A stretch of 64,000 nucleotides of DNA from positions 12,755 through 76,754 of the forward strand of contig JBQLZQ010000024.1 of NCBI GenBank assembly GCA_052168355.1. The letters are read 5' to 3'. A model generated the notes under the pieces. That model was not told the DNA's origin and made no database searches. It saw nothing but the letters and a program-made list of their open reading frames with translations. Position numbers and translations under genes: made by a program. The stretch comes from JBQLZQ01 sp052168355. Lineage in GTDB: Bacteria > Pseudomonadota > Alphaproteobacteria > DSM-16000 > Inquilinaceae. Positions 18,143-27,502 of this stretch are shown here, piece after piece (within the stretch, counting starts at the first letter, position 1; each line of letters begins with the position of its first letter).

Positions 18143-20677
18143 TTATTCGTTCCGCAGCAGGGGGGCTGCCTTCTGACCCATGGCGCGCCAGGTGCCGACA
18201 AAACCGAACGCCACGGTGATCGCCGTCGCCGCCACCGCCGTCACCACCACCGAAGCCGGCAGGAAAACCCAGTCCAGATCCATGACATGGCGGACCACGC
18301 CCCAGGCCGCCGCGGTGCCGATGAGGGCCGCAAGCGCCGCCGTCACCAGGCCCAGCAGGCCGTATTCCAACAGAAAGACGCGCAACACATCGCCGCGCGT
18401 GGCGCCCAGCACCTTCAGGACCACGCTGTCATAGACGCGCCGCCGGTGACCGGCGGCGACCGCGCCGGCCAGGACCAGCACGCCGGCCACCAGGGTGACC
18501 AGCGCCGTGCTGCGCACCGCCGTGCCGATCTTGCGCAGGATATCGTTGACGGTGTCCAGCGCGTCGCGCACCCGCACCACGGTGACGTTCGGAAAGCCTT
18601 GCGTCACGGCCCGCTGAACGACCGGTTCCGCCGCCTCCGTCGCCTCGACCGTGGCGATGACCGTATAGGGCGCGGCGTTCAGCGGGGCCGGCGAAAAGAC
18701 CAGGGTGAAATTGATGTTGAGCGTGCCGAAATCGATGGATCTGAGGGTGGCGATTTCCGCGTCGATGTCCCGGCCCAGCACGTTGACGGTCAGCCGGTCG
18801 CCGACGCCGATGTCAAAGGCATGGGCGATGTCCTCGTAGATCGAGACCAGGGGCGGTCCGGCATAATCGGCCGGCCACCAGTCGCCGTCGATGACCTGGT
18901 GGTCCTCGCTCTGATTGGCGGAAAAGGTCACGCCGCGATCGCCCTCCAGGATCCAGGCGTGATCCCGGTTGACCAGGGCCTGTTCGGCCGGAACGCCGTT
19001 GACCGCGACGATGCGGCCACGCAGCGACGGCACCTGGCGCAGGGCGCCGACCCCGTCGATGGCCCGCACCTGGTCGGCGAAGGATGGCGCCTGGGCCGCC
19101 TGGACATCGACGAAGAAAAAGGCCGGGGCCTGGCTTGGCAGGCTTTCCTGCACCTGGCGGGACATGTTGCCCTGGATCAGCGCGATGGCGACCAGAACGG
19201 TCAGACCCAGCCCGACCGACAGCATGACGGAAGCGGTCGGGGCGCCGGGCCGGTGCAGGTTGGCCAGCGCCAGGCGCAAGGTCGGCCGCCGCGGCCGCCC
19301 CATGCGGCGGGACGCGGCGATCACCCCGGCGGCGGCCAGCCGGAAGGCGGCGATGGCGGCGGCCACCCCGGCCACGAAATAGAGGGCCAGCATCCGGTCG
19401 GCGGCGGTGACCACGGCCAGACCGGCGAGCAGCAGCGCCACCACGATCGTCGCCGCCAGAATGGCCGGGCCGGGGCGCCCGGGGGCCGGCGCCACCAGGC
19501 TGCGGAACAGGGTGGCGGCCGGGATATCCCCGGCCCGGGCCAACGGCCACAGGGTGAACAGAAGAGCGGTCAACAGGCCGAAGGCCGCCGCCACCGCAAG
19601 GGCGCCGGGATAAAAGCCGACCGTCACGGAAACCGGCAGCAGACTGCCGAACAGACCGGCCAGCAGGCCCGGCGCCGCGGCGCCGACGATCAGCCCCAGC
19701 ACGATCCCGACCACGGACAGGACCATGATCTGGGCCATATAGGTCGCGAACACCAGGCGTCGCTGAGCGCCCACGCATTTGAAGGTGGCGATGGTCGCCA
19801 CCTTGCCGTCGAGATAGGCCTTGACCGCGTTGCCCACGCCGACGCCGCCGACGACCAGCGCCGTCAGCCCGACCAGGGTCAGGAATAGGGTCAGGCGGCC
19901 GATCATCTCCTCCAGCCGCGGCGCGGCGTTGGTGAAGTCGCGTATTCGCCAAACCGCGTCGGGAAAACGCTCACGCAAATCCGCCACGTACCCCGCGGGC
20001 GTCCCGCCGGGCGGCAGCCGCACCCGGTAGGTGTGGTAGATCATGCTGCCCGGCTGGACGAGCGCGGTGTCGGCCAGGGCGTCCATGGCGATCATCAGGC
20101 GCGGCCCCAGGCTGAACCCGCCGCCGCCGGCGCGGTCCGGCTCGCTCTCGATGACCGCCCGCACCTCCAGCACGGCCTCGCCGACGGCGACCCGGTCACC
20201 CACGACCAGGCCCAGCCGGCCCAGCACCGTGTCCTCGACCACCGCCCCCCAAATGCCGTCGCGCCGTTCCAGGGCGGTTTCCAGATCGCCGCCCCCGGCC
20301 AGCTCCATCCGCCCGTACAGGGGGTAGAGATCGTCGACCGCCTTCAGTTCGACCAGCGTGCTGGACCCGCCGTCGCCCCCGCTATCGACGGTGCGGGCCA
20401 TGGACCGCATTTCCACCCCTTCCGACAGCGCCGCCGTCGCCTCGAGATATTGGCGCTGGTCGTCGCCGGCGGGCCGGTAGAGCTGCCGCAGCAGGACGTC
20501 GCCGCCGAGGATGGACCGCCCGTCGTCGCGCAGGCTTTGATAGATGCCGCTGGACACCGACTGGACGGTGGCGATCGCCGCCACCCCCAGGGTCAGACAG
20601 GCCAGAAAGATTCGGAACCCGGCCAGACCGCCGCGCAGCTCGCGCCGGGCCAACCGCAGGGGGAGAAGAAGGTTCAT
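18143..20677 (-). CDS. ABC exporter permease, FtsX/MacB type (YbbP-like)
   Basis: The 844-aa permease has an N-terminal helix (IFLACLTLGVAAIATVQSV), a large periplasmic domain, two FtsX core blocks with three or more helices each (LTLFLTLVGLTALVVGGVGVG ... and the C-terminal LVTLVAGVLVLAGAVAAGHR) and extra central helices. This duplicated layout is that of YbbP. Such permeases export or extract lipophilic molecules or lipoproteins from the outer leaflet. It is preceded by its ATPase gene (14 bp apart), as in the ybbA-ybbP operon. Confidence 0.88.
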   Translation of the reverse strand: MNLLLPLRLARRELRGGLAGFRIFLACLTLGVAAIATVQSVSSGIYQSLRDDGRSILGGDVLLRQLYRPAGDDQRQYLEATAALSEGVEMRSMARTVDSGGDGGSSTLVELKAVDDLYPLYGRMELAGGGDLETALERRDGIWGAVVEDTVLGRLGLVVGDRVAVGEAVLEVRAVIESEPDRAGGGGFSLGPRLMIAMDALADTALVQPGSMIYHTYRVRLPPGGTPAGYVADLRERFPDAVWRIRDFTNAAPRLEEMIGRLTLFLTLVGLTALVVGGVGVGNAVKAYLDGKVATIATFKCVGAQRRLVFATYMAQIMVLSVVGIVLGLIVGAAAPGLLAGLFGSLLPVSVTVGFYPGALAVAAAFGLLTALLFTLWPLARAGDIPAATLFRSLVAPAPGRPGPAILAATIVVALLLAGLAVVTAADRMLALYFVAGVAAAIAAFRLAAAGVIAASRRMGRPRRPTLRLALANLHRPGAPTASVMLSVGLGLTVLVAIALIQGNMSRQVQESLPSQAPAFFFVDVQAAQAPSFADQVRAIDGVGALRQVPSLRGRIVAVNGVPAEQALVNRDHAWILEGDRGVTFSANQSEDHQVIDGDWWPADYAGPPLVSIYEDIAHAFDIGVGDRLTVNVLGRDIDAEIATLRSIDFGTLNINFTLVFSPAPLNAAPYTVIATVEATEAAEPVVQRAVTQGFPNVTVVRVRDALDTVNDILRKIGTAVRSTALVTLVAGVLVLAGAVAAGHRRRVYDSVVLKVLGATRGDVLRVFLLEYGLLGLVTAALAALIGTAAAWGVVRHVMDLDWVFLPASVVVTAVAATAITVAFGFVGTWRAMGQKAAPLLRNE

Positions 20678-20691
20678 GCGACCGGCCGGCG

Positions 20692-21421
<730 letters not shown>

Positions 21422-21423
<2 letters not shown>

Positions 21424-22117
21424 GACCGGCCTTCGGAACGTTTCGACACTCTGGCAACATGGCGCGCGCGCGAGCCTTTTCAACGCCGGTGTTGCCGCCG
21501 TCCTCACCCTTGGGTGGGTCGCCGGCCCCGCCAAAGCGGCGGAACTGCGCCTTCTGGCGCTGGGCGACAGCCTGACGGCCGGGTACGGGCTGGCCGCGGC
21601 GGACGGCTTTACGGCCCAGCTTGAGCGGGCGCTGGCGGACCGCGGCTACGAAATCGACGTCATCAATGCCGGGGTGTCCGGCGATACCGCGGCCGGCGGC
21701 CTGGCCCGCCTGGACTGGGCCCTGGCGGACGAGCCCGACCTGGCCCTGGTCGAACTGGGCGCCAATGACGGGCTGCGCGGGCTGGATCCCGCCGAAACGC
21801 GCCGCAACCTGGCCGCCATACTGGAAACTCTGACCGCCCGCGACATCCCGACCCTGCTGGCCGGCATGTATGCCCCGCCCAATCTGGGCGCCGACTACGG
21901 CACCGAATTTAACGGTCTGTATCCCGATCTGGCCGAGCAGTTCGATGTGCCGCTGTATCCGTTTTTCCTGGACGGCGTGGCCACCGATCCGGCGCTCAAC
22001 CAGGACGACGGCATCCACCCCAACGCGGACGGCGTGGCGGTGATCGTCGAGCGGCTGACCCCTTACGTGATCGACCTGATCGAGTCGGCGGGCCCGGCCG
22101 CGCCCGCCGGCGGATAG
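21422..22117 (+). CDS. tesA: Arylesterase / lysophospholipase-type SGNH hydrolase (TesA-like)
   Basis: The 231-aa protein has an N-terminal signal peptide ending GPAKAAEL, then the SGNH blocks: LALGDSLTAGYGL (Ser nucleophile), INAGVSGDTAAGG, ELGANDGLRG and the catalytic DGIHPNADG. It is a periplasmic GDSL hydrolase of the TesA/arylesterase kind, acting on acyl esters or thioesters. Divergent arrangement with the YbbA-like ATPase matches the E. coli tesA-ybbA order. The FIST gene follows after 8 bp, same strand. Confidence 0.9.
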
Positions 22118-22125
22118 GACCGCCG

Positions 22126-23286
22126 ATGGCCGATCGACAGCCGCCACGCATCCACGACCCCGACGCCCGCTTTCGCGCGGCCTGGGCCCAAGGCGAGGCG
22201 TGGGGACCAGTGGTCAAGACCTGCCTGGACTCCCTGGGCGACGTGTCGGACGCGTCCCTGGGCATTCTTTATGTCAGCGACCGCCTGGCCGACGAGGCCA
22301 GCTCTATCCTGACCACCGTCCGGCACATCACCGGCGTGCCCCATTGGATCGGCACGGTGGCGATGGGGGTGTGCGCGGAATCGGAGGAACTGTTCGACGT
22401 GCCGGCCATCGCGGTCATGACCGCGTCCCTGGATCCCGATTCCTACCTGCCGTTCAGGGTCGCCGACGGCGGCGGCGCCAACCAGGGGCTGGACCCCGAG
22501 GCGCGGCGCTGGATCGACCGGCGGCACCCGCCCTTCGGCCTGATCCACGCCGATCCGCGCACGCCGCACGTGGCGGCCACCATCGCCGGGCTGGCCGACG
22601 ACACCGGTGCTTTTTTGGTGGGCGGGCTGACCTCTAGCCGCGGCGACAACATCCAGTTCTTCGGCGACGAAAGCATCGAAGGGGCGGTCGCGGGCGCGCT
22701 GTTCGGCCCCGAGGTGGAGGTCATGACGGCGGTTAGCCAGGGCTGCATGCCGATCGGCCCGGCACGGCAGATCACCGAGGCGGACGGCAACGTCATCCGG
22801 ACGATCGACGACCGGCCGGCGCTGGAGGTCTTCAAGGAGGATATCGGCGAGCTGCTGACCCGCGATCTTCGCCGCATCGCCGGCTACATCTTCGCGGCCC
22901 TGCCGGTGGCCGGTTCGGACACCGGCGACTACGTGATCCGCAACATGATCGGCATCGACATCACCGACGGGTCCCTGGCCATCGGCGAAACGGTGGAGAC
23001 CGGCCGGTCGATCCAGTTCGCCCGGCGCGACCGCGACGGGGCCGAGGCCGATATGGACCGGATGCTGGCGGGCCTGCGGCGGCGCCTGGACGGCCGCGTG
23101 CCGCGCGCCGCCCTTTATGTCAGCTGCCTGGGCCGGGGGCCCAACCTGTTCGGCGACGGGGGCGGGGAGTTGAGCCGCATCCGGACCCTGACCGGCGACG
23201 CGCCGCTGATCGGGTTTTTCGCCAATGGCGAAGTTTCAAGCGACCGCCTTTACGGCTACACAGGGGTCCTGACCCTGTTCTTGTAG
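22126..23286 (+). CDS. FIST domain protein (FIST_N plus FIST_C)
   Basis: The 386-aa soluble protein matches the two-part FIST sensor domain: an N-terminal half with LGILYVSDRLADEA, GTVAMGVCAESEE and VGGLTSSRGDNIQFF, and a C-terminal half with RAALYVSCLGRGPNLFG, IGFFANGEVSS and YTGVLTLF. FIST domains are proposed to bind small ligands such as amino acids and often feed signalling proteins. No kinase or cyclase is adjacent. It lies 8 bp after the esterase gene, so the two are probably co-transcribed. Confidence 0.88.
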   Translation: MADRQPPRIHDPDARFRAAWAQGEAWGPVVKTCLDSLGDVSDASLGILYVSDRLADEASSILTTVRHITGVPHWIGTVAMGVCAESEELFDVPAIAVMTASLDPDSYLPFRVADGGGANQGLDPEARRWIDRRHPPFGLIHADPRTPHVAATIAGLADDTGAFLVGGLTSSRGDNIQFFGDESIEGAVAGALFGPEVEVMTAVSQGCMPIGPARQITEADGNVIRTIDDRPALEVFKEDIGELLTRDLRRIAGYIFAALPVAGSDTGDYVIRNMIGIDITDGSLAIGETVETGRSIQFARRDRDGAEADMDRMLAGLRRRLDGRVPRAALYVSCLGRGPNLFGDGGGELSRIRTLTGDAPLIGFFANGEVSSDRLYGYTGVLTLFL

Positions 23287-23329
23287 CGTCCCTCCGCCGA
23301 TCTCCCTGTCTCCTTGCGACGAAAGACCG

Positions 23330-24373
23330 ATGACCATGGAATACCGCCGTCTTGGCCGTACGGATATCCGCGTGAGCGCCCTGTGCCTGGGCACCATGAC
23401 CTGGGGCCACCAGAACAGCGAGGCCGACGCCCATGCCCAGCTCGATTTCGCCCTCGACCAGGGCATCAATTTCATCGACACGGCCGAGATGTACGCGGTG
23501 CCGCCCAGCGCCGAACGCTATGGCAAAACCGAGCAATATATCGGCACCTGGCTGAAGGACCGGTCCGACCGGGACCGGATCGTGCTGGCGACCAAGGTGG
23601 CGGGCCCCAACGACCGGCCTTTCGTGCGCGGCGGCCGGAACCGGCTGGACGCCAAGAACATCACGGCGGCGCTGGAGGCCAGCCTGAAACGGCTGCGGAC
23701 CGACTATGTCGACCTTTACCAGCTTCACTGGCCGGACCGGTCCGTCAACAGCTTCGGCAAGCTTGGCTTCGTCTGGGACCCCGACGAGACCATGACGCCG
23801 CCGGAGGAAACGCTGGAGGTTCTGGACGGCCTGGTCAAGGCGGGGAAAGTCCGCCATGTGGGGCTGTCCAACGAGACGCCGTGGGGCGTCATGCGGTTCC
23901 TGCACCTGGCCGAAACGCGCCGCCTGCCGCGGATGCAGTCGATCCAGAACCCCTACAGCCTGCTCAACCGCAGTTTCGAGGTGGGGCTGGCCGAATGCGC
24001 GATCCGGGAAGAGATCGGCCTGCTGGCCTACGCGCCGCTGGCCGCCGGCGTGCTGACCGGCAAATATCTCGGCGGGGCCAAGCCTCCGGGAAGCCGCTGG
24101 ACCGTGTTCAATCAGAAAAGCCGCTATGCCGGCCCCCGGTCCGACGCCGCCGTCGCCCGCTATGTCGGTATCGCCAAGGAACACGGGCTGGACCCGGCCC
24201 AGATGGCCATCGCCTATGTCCTGTCGCGGCCGTTCGTGACCGCCGCCATCCTGGGGGCGACCGGCATCGACCAGTTGCGCACCGACATCGCCAGCCAGGA
24301 CGTCGCGCTGTCCGACGACGTGCTGCGGGCGCTGGACGCGGTCCAGGCGGACAATCCCAACCCCTGCCCGTGA
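23330..24373 (+). CDS. Aldo/keto reductase (Tas-like)
   Basis: The 347-aa NADPH-dependent oxidoreductase has MEYRRLGRTDIRVSALCLGTM at the start, catalytic Asp and Tyr in FIDTAEMY, Lys in LATKVAGP and His in LYQLHWPDR. LAYAPLAAGVLTGKY and AAILGATGIDQL are further family features. The extended loop VNSFGKLGFVWDPDETM resembles Tas/YajO-group enzymes. The first ATG (23330) or the second (23336) may be used. Physiological substrate unknown. Confidence 0.92.
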   Translation: MTMEYRRLGRTDIRVSALCLGTMTWGHQNSEADAHAQLDFALDQGINFIDTAEMYAVPPSAERYGKTEQYIGTWLKDRSDRDRIVLATKVAGPNDRPFVRGGRNRLDAKNITAALEASLKRLRTDYVDLYQLHWPDRSVNSFGKLGFVWDPDETMTPPEETLEVLDGLVKAGKVRHVGLSNETPWGVMRFLHLAETRRLPRMQSIQNPYSLLNRSFEVGLAECAIREEIGLLAYAPLAAGVLTGKYLGGAKPPGSRWTVFNQKSRYAGPRSDAAVARYVGIAKEHGLDPAQMAIAYVLSRPFVTAAILGATGIDQLRTDIASQDVALSDDVLRALDAVQADNPNPCP

Positions 24374-24404
24374 CCGCGGCGGGGGACGGGGAGGGGAGAG
24401 AGCC

Positions 24405-24956
24405 ATGCTGCGCCTGTTCGTCGCCCTGCCGGTGCCCGAACCGATCCGGCGCCATTTGGCCCTGCTCGAGGGCGGGGTTCCCGGCGCCCGCTGGATCGAG
24501 GCCGACAACCTGCACGTCACGCTGCGGTTTCTGGGCGAGATCGGGGAGGACCGCGCCGCGGACCTGGATGCTGCCCTGGCCCGGATCGCGGCCCCTCCGG
24601 TGGCGTTGACCGTCGCCGGCGTCGGCCTGTTCGGCACCCCCCGCCGGGCCCGGATGCTGTGGGCGGGGATCGAGCGCACGGACCCGCTGCGGGCCTTGCA
24701 CGACCGGGTCGACCGGGCGGCGGTGGCCGCCGGCCTGCCCCCCGACGACCGCAAGTTCATGCCCCACATCACCCTGGCCCGGCTGCGCCAGGCGCCGATG
24801 GAACGGGTCGGCCGGTGGCTGGCCGACCACGCCCTGGCGGCCGCCGGGGCGGTGACCGTCGACCGGTTCGTGCTGTACCGCAGCCATCTGGGCGGCGAGG
24901 GCGCGTTCTACGAACCGCTGCGCACCTATCCGCTGAAACCGCCACGGGGGCGATAG
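24405..24956 (+). CDS. thpR: RNA 2',3'-cyclic phosphodiesterase (LigT/2H family)
   Basis: The 183-aa protein begins LRLFVALPVPEPIRRHL and has two HxTx motifs, LHVTLRFLGE and PHITLARLRQ, the catalytic pair of 2H phosphoesterases. The enzyme opens terminal 2',3'-cyclic phosphates on RNA. A strong GGGGAGAGAG precedes the ATG by about 5 bp. It sits 31 bp after the aldo/keto reductase gene and faces the DinB gene. Confidence 0.92.
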   Translation: MLRLFVALPVPEPIRRHLALLEGGVPGARWIEADNLHVTLRFLGEIGEDRAADLDAALARIAAPPVALTVAGVGLFGTPRRARMLWAGIERTDPLRALHDRVDRAAVAAGLPPDDRKFMPHITLARLRQAPMERVGRWLADHALAAAGAVTVDRFVLYRSHLGGEGAFYEPLRTYPLKPPRGR

Positions 24957-25020
24957 AGTCCGCTTCGAATGAAATGACCTGTCAGGCGAGGATGTTGCCG
25001 AGAGGCCCGCTTGATCTTGC

Positions 25021-25530
25021 CTACCCCCGATCGGCCAGCATCTGCAGATCGGTCGCCTCCGGCACGGCACCTGCCGCCGTCAGCATCGCGTGGACCTGAC
25101 CACGGTGGTGGGTCTGGTGGTTGACCATGTGGACGAGGTTGAACCCGCAGCCCGTCGTCATCGCCTGGTCCCCCCGCATCCAGGGGACGGCGCGCGCGAG
25201 GTCGGCCTCCGTCACCGTGTCGGCCCAGTCGACGATCTCGTCATCGAGCGCGGCGCGGTCGCGCATGTAGTCGGGCCAGTCCCGCGGCGTGTCGGTGTAG
25301 GGATGGCGCGCGCCGATCTCCGATGCCGTCGCCTCATCGCCCCGTAAGCGGGCGAGCCAGATGCGATCGTCCCAAAGGATGTGGTTCAGCGTCTCGGCGA
25401 TGGAGCGGAAGAACGCCCCCCGGTCCCGCCAACGATCCTTGTCGGTCAACCGGTCCGCCGCCGCGACGAGAGATCGGTTCTGCCAGCGGTTGTAGCGGGT
25501 CATTGTCCGCGCGAATTCGGGAGTGATCAT
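25021..25530 (-). CDS. DinB family protein (putative metal-dependent four-helix enzyme)
   Basis: The 169-aa protein shows the DinB/YfiT-like four-helix pattern: YNRWQNRSLVAAAD, AETLNHILWDDRIWL (first metal His) and VNHQTHHRGQVHAML (second and third metal His). Members include bacillithiol or glutathione-dependent transferases and stress proteins; the reaction here is unknown. The ATG at 25530 follows GGGAGAGGAA, and an in-frame ATG 18 bp upstream is less well placed. Confidence 0.88.
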   Translation of the reverse strand: MITPEFARTMTRYNRWQNRSLVAAADRLTDKDRWRDRGAFFRSIAETLNHILWDDRIWLARLRGDEATASEIGARHPYTDTPRDWPDYMRDRAALDDEIVDWADTVTEADLARAVPWMRGDQAMTTGCGFNLVHMVNHQTHHRGQVHAMLTAAGAVPEATDLQMLADRG

Positions 25531-25572
25531 GAACGTTCCTCTCCCCATCCATCGCCTCTGGCCGGCCGGCTT

Positions 25573-26847
25573 TTAAAGCGTCTCGCCTCTTATCAGGCGG
25601 GGGACGGGGCCGACCACGCCCATGGCGTGGCGCATGAAGAAGCGCTTGACCGGCGGCAGGCGCCCCACCGCGGCGAGGCCGAAATCGCGGGCCAGCCGGA
25701 CCGGCGGGATGGCGTTCGAGAACAGCCGGTTGAGCCCGTCGGTGACCGCCAGCAGGGCGATGTTGTCGCGGCGGCGCCAGCGTTCGTAGCGGGTCAGCAG
25801 CGCCGGGTCGCCGACATCCAGGCCCAGGCGGGCCGCATCGGCCGTCAGCTCCGCCAGGGCCGCCACGTCGCGCAGCCCCATGTTCAGCCCCTGTCCGGCG
25901 ATCGGGTGGATGGCGTGGGCGGCTTCCCCGATCAGGGCCATGCGGGGGCCGACATAGCGGTCGGCGTGCAGCACCCCCAGCGGATAGCTGAAGCGCTGGC
26001 CCAGGGCGCGCACCGCCCCTCGGTGATCGCCCACCCGCCGCTGCAGCTCGGCGTCGAAGGCGGCATCGCCCAGGCGCAGATAGGCCGCCGCCAGATCGCG
26101 GCGTTCGGACCACACGATGGACGACCGGTGGACGCCGTCGTCGGTATCGCGCATGGGCAGCACGGCGAACGGCCCGCCGGTCATGAAATGCTCCACCGCC
26201 AGCCCGTGATGGGGTTCGTCGTGGGCGATGACGCAGACGATCGCGGTCTGATTGTACCGCCACTGCATGGTCGCGATGCCGGCGTCGCGGCGGACGAACG
26301 ACCCGCGCCCGTCCGCCCCCACCACCAGGTCGGCGCGGATCGTTTGCCCGGTGTCCAGCGTCGCCGCGACGCCGGCGGCCGAACGGTCGAGCGCGACGAC
26401 CAGGGCCGGCGCCAGATGGGTCACCGGTTCCAGCGTGTCCAGCCGGTCGAACTGGCCCTGGCGCAGCCGGGCATTCTCGAAGATGGCGCCGAAGGGATCG
26501 TCGCCGACCTCCCGGTGGTCGTAGTGCAGAAAGACCGGCGCCGTTCCGTCGGCGATGCGGATGTCCAGGATCGGCTCGCCGTGAGCGGCGATGTGCGGCC
26601 ACACGCCGGTGCCCTCCATCACCTGGCGCGACCCGTGGGCGATGGCCGTGGTGCGGCCGTCGAAGCCGGCGGCGGTGCGCGCCGCGGCGCTTTCCTTGTC
26701 GACGATGATGGTGTCGATGCCGGCGCCGCCCAGACCGGCGGCCAGGGTCAGCCCGGCCATGCCGCCGCCGACGATCAGCACCTGGGTGCGAAGGGCCGGG
26801 GGGGAAGGGGCCCGGGTCTTCGATGGGGAGGAGGATGAGCGTGCCAT
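25573..26847 (-). CDS. UbiH/UbiF/VisC-type FAD-dependent hydroxylase
   Basis: The 424-aa flavoprotein monooxygenase has the FAD Rossmann motif VLIVGGGMAGLTLAAGL, the ADLVVGADGRGSFVR segment and the second FAD motif RMALIGEAAHAIHPIAGQG, the full signature of ubiquinone-biosynthesis hydroxylases. It probably hydroxylates a ubiquinone ring position, which one cannot be told. The ATG at 26847 gives a short Ser-rich lead before the Rossmann strand; the open frame upstream lacks family character. It is divergent from glnK-amtB. Confidence 0.88.
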   Translation of the reverse strand: MARSSSSPSKTRAPSPPALRTQVLIVGGGMAGLTLAAGLGGAGIDTIIVDKESAAARTAAGFDGRTTAIAHGSRQVMEGTGVWPHIAAHGEPILDIRIADGTAPVFLHYDHREVGDDPFGAIFENARLRQGQFDRLDTLEPVTHLAPALVVALDRSAAGVAATLDTGQTIRADLVVGADGRGSFVRRDAGIATMQWRYNQTAIVCVIAHDEPHHGLAVEHFMTGGPFAVLPMRDTDDGVHRSSIVWSERRDLAAAYLRLGDAAFDAELQRRVGDHRGAVRALGQRFSYPLGVLHADRYVGPRMALIGEAAHAIHPIAGQGLNMGLRDVAALAELTADAARLGLDVGDPALLTRYERWRRRDNIALLAVTDGLNRLFSNAIPPVRLARDFGLAAVGRLPPVKRFFMRHAMGVVGPVPRLIRGETL

Positions 26848-27161
26848 GGACCGACTGTCGAACCGGACGCGCCCTTTGTCCAGAGCCTGCGACGCCATGC
26901 CCTGCCACGGCGCCCACACGGCAGGCAGATTCCCTAATCTGCCTAAAGATTGTGCAGTTGCGAAACCGGCGCGGCACCGACCATCGGGGCGGAATCGGCC
27001 GAAGCCGGGGCGAGGGAACGGTTTGAGGGGCACCCGAACCGGTTCGGCACGGTTATTGAAACGGCCCCCCTGTTCCCTTTGAGGAACGACCACGAAACGG
27101 ACCCGGCCGGCGACCGATCAGCGCCGGGACGGGTGACCGGAATGTTGCGGAAGGGGACGGC
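26848..27161. other. 314-bp divergent control region between the hydroxylase gene and glnK
   Basis: No gene fits here. The glnK-proximal half contains a perfect 14-bp palindrome and a sigma-54-like element, listed separately. The rest shows no clear feature to me. Confidence 0.6.
27034..27060 (+). promoter_or_regulatory. Palindrome and sigma-54-like promoter upstream of glnK
   Basis: CCGAACCGGTTCGG (27034-27047) is a perfect 14-bp palindrome. Overlapping it, CGGCACG-GTTA-TTGAA (27044-27060) resembles the -24/-12 consensus TGGCACG-N4-TTGC(A/T). It has one mismatch in the -24 block and lacks the C of the -12 GC, so it is not an ideal match. glnK-amtB operons are commonly NtrC/sigma-54 controlled, which supports the reading. 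No textbook NtrC site (TGCACC-N5-GGTGCA) was found. Confidence 0.4.
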
Positions 27162-27500
27162 ATGAAACTGGTTATGGCCATCATCAAACCCTTCAAGCTC
27201 GACGAGGTGCGCGAGGCGCTCACCGCGCTTGGGCTTCAGGGACTAACCGTCAGCGAGGTCAAGGGCTTCGGACGGCAGAAGGGGCAAACCGAGATTTATC
27301 GGGGCGCGGAATATTCGGTCAACTTCTTGCCGAAGGTGAAGATCGAGGTCGTCGTGCCGGACACCTTGCTGGACGGGGTGGTCGAGGCGATCCAGAAGGC
27401 CGCCAACACCGGCCGGATCGGCGACGGCAAGATCTTTGTCCTGGATATCGCCCAGGCGGTGCGGATCCGCACCGGCGAGACCAACGCGGAGGCTTTATAA
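27162..27500 (+). CDS. glnK: P-II nitrogen regulatory protein (GlnK type)
   Basis: The 112-aa trimer-forming signal protein starts MKLVMAIIKPFKLDEVREAL and has the T-loop with EIYRGAEYSVNFLPK, where Tyr51 is the usual uridylylation site. GRIGDGKIFV is the nucleotide-binding loop. It senses 2-oxoglutarate, ATP and ADP, and its linkage to amtB (2 bp apart) marks it as the GlnK that plugs the ammonium channel when nitrogen is plentiful. Confidence 0.95.
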   Translation: MKLVMAIIKPFKLDEVREALTALGLQGLTVSEVKGFGRQKGQTEIYRGAEYSVNFLPKVKIEVVVPDTLLDGVVEAIQKAANTGRIGDGKIFVLDIAQAVRIRTGETNAEAL

Positions 27501-27502
27501 TC

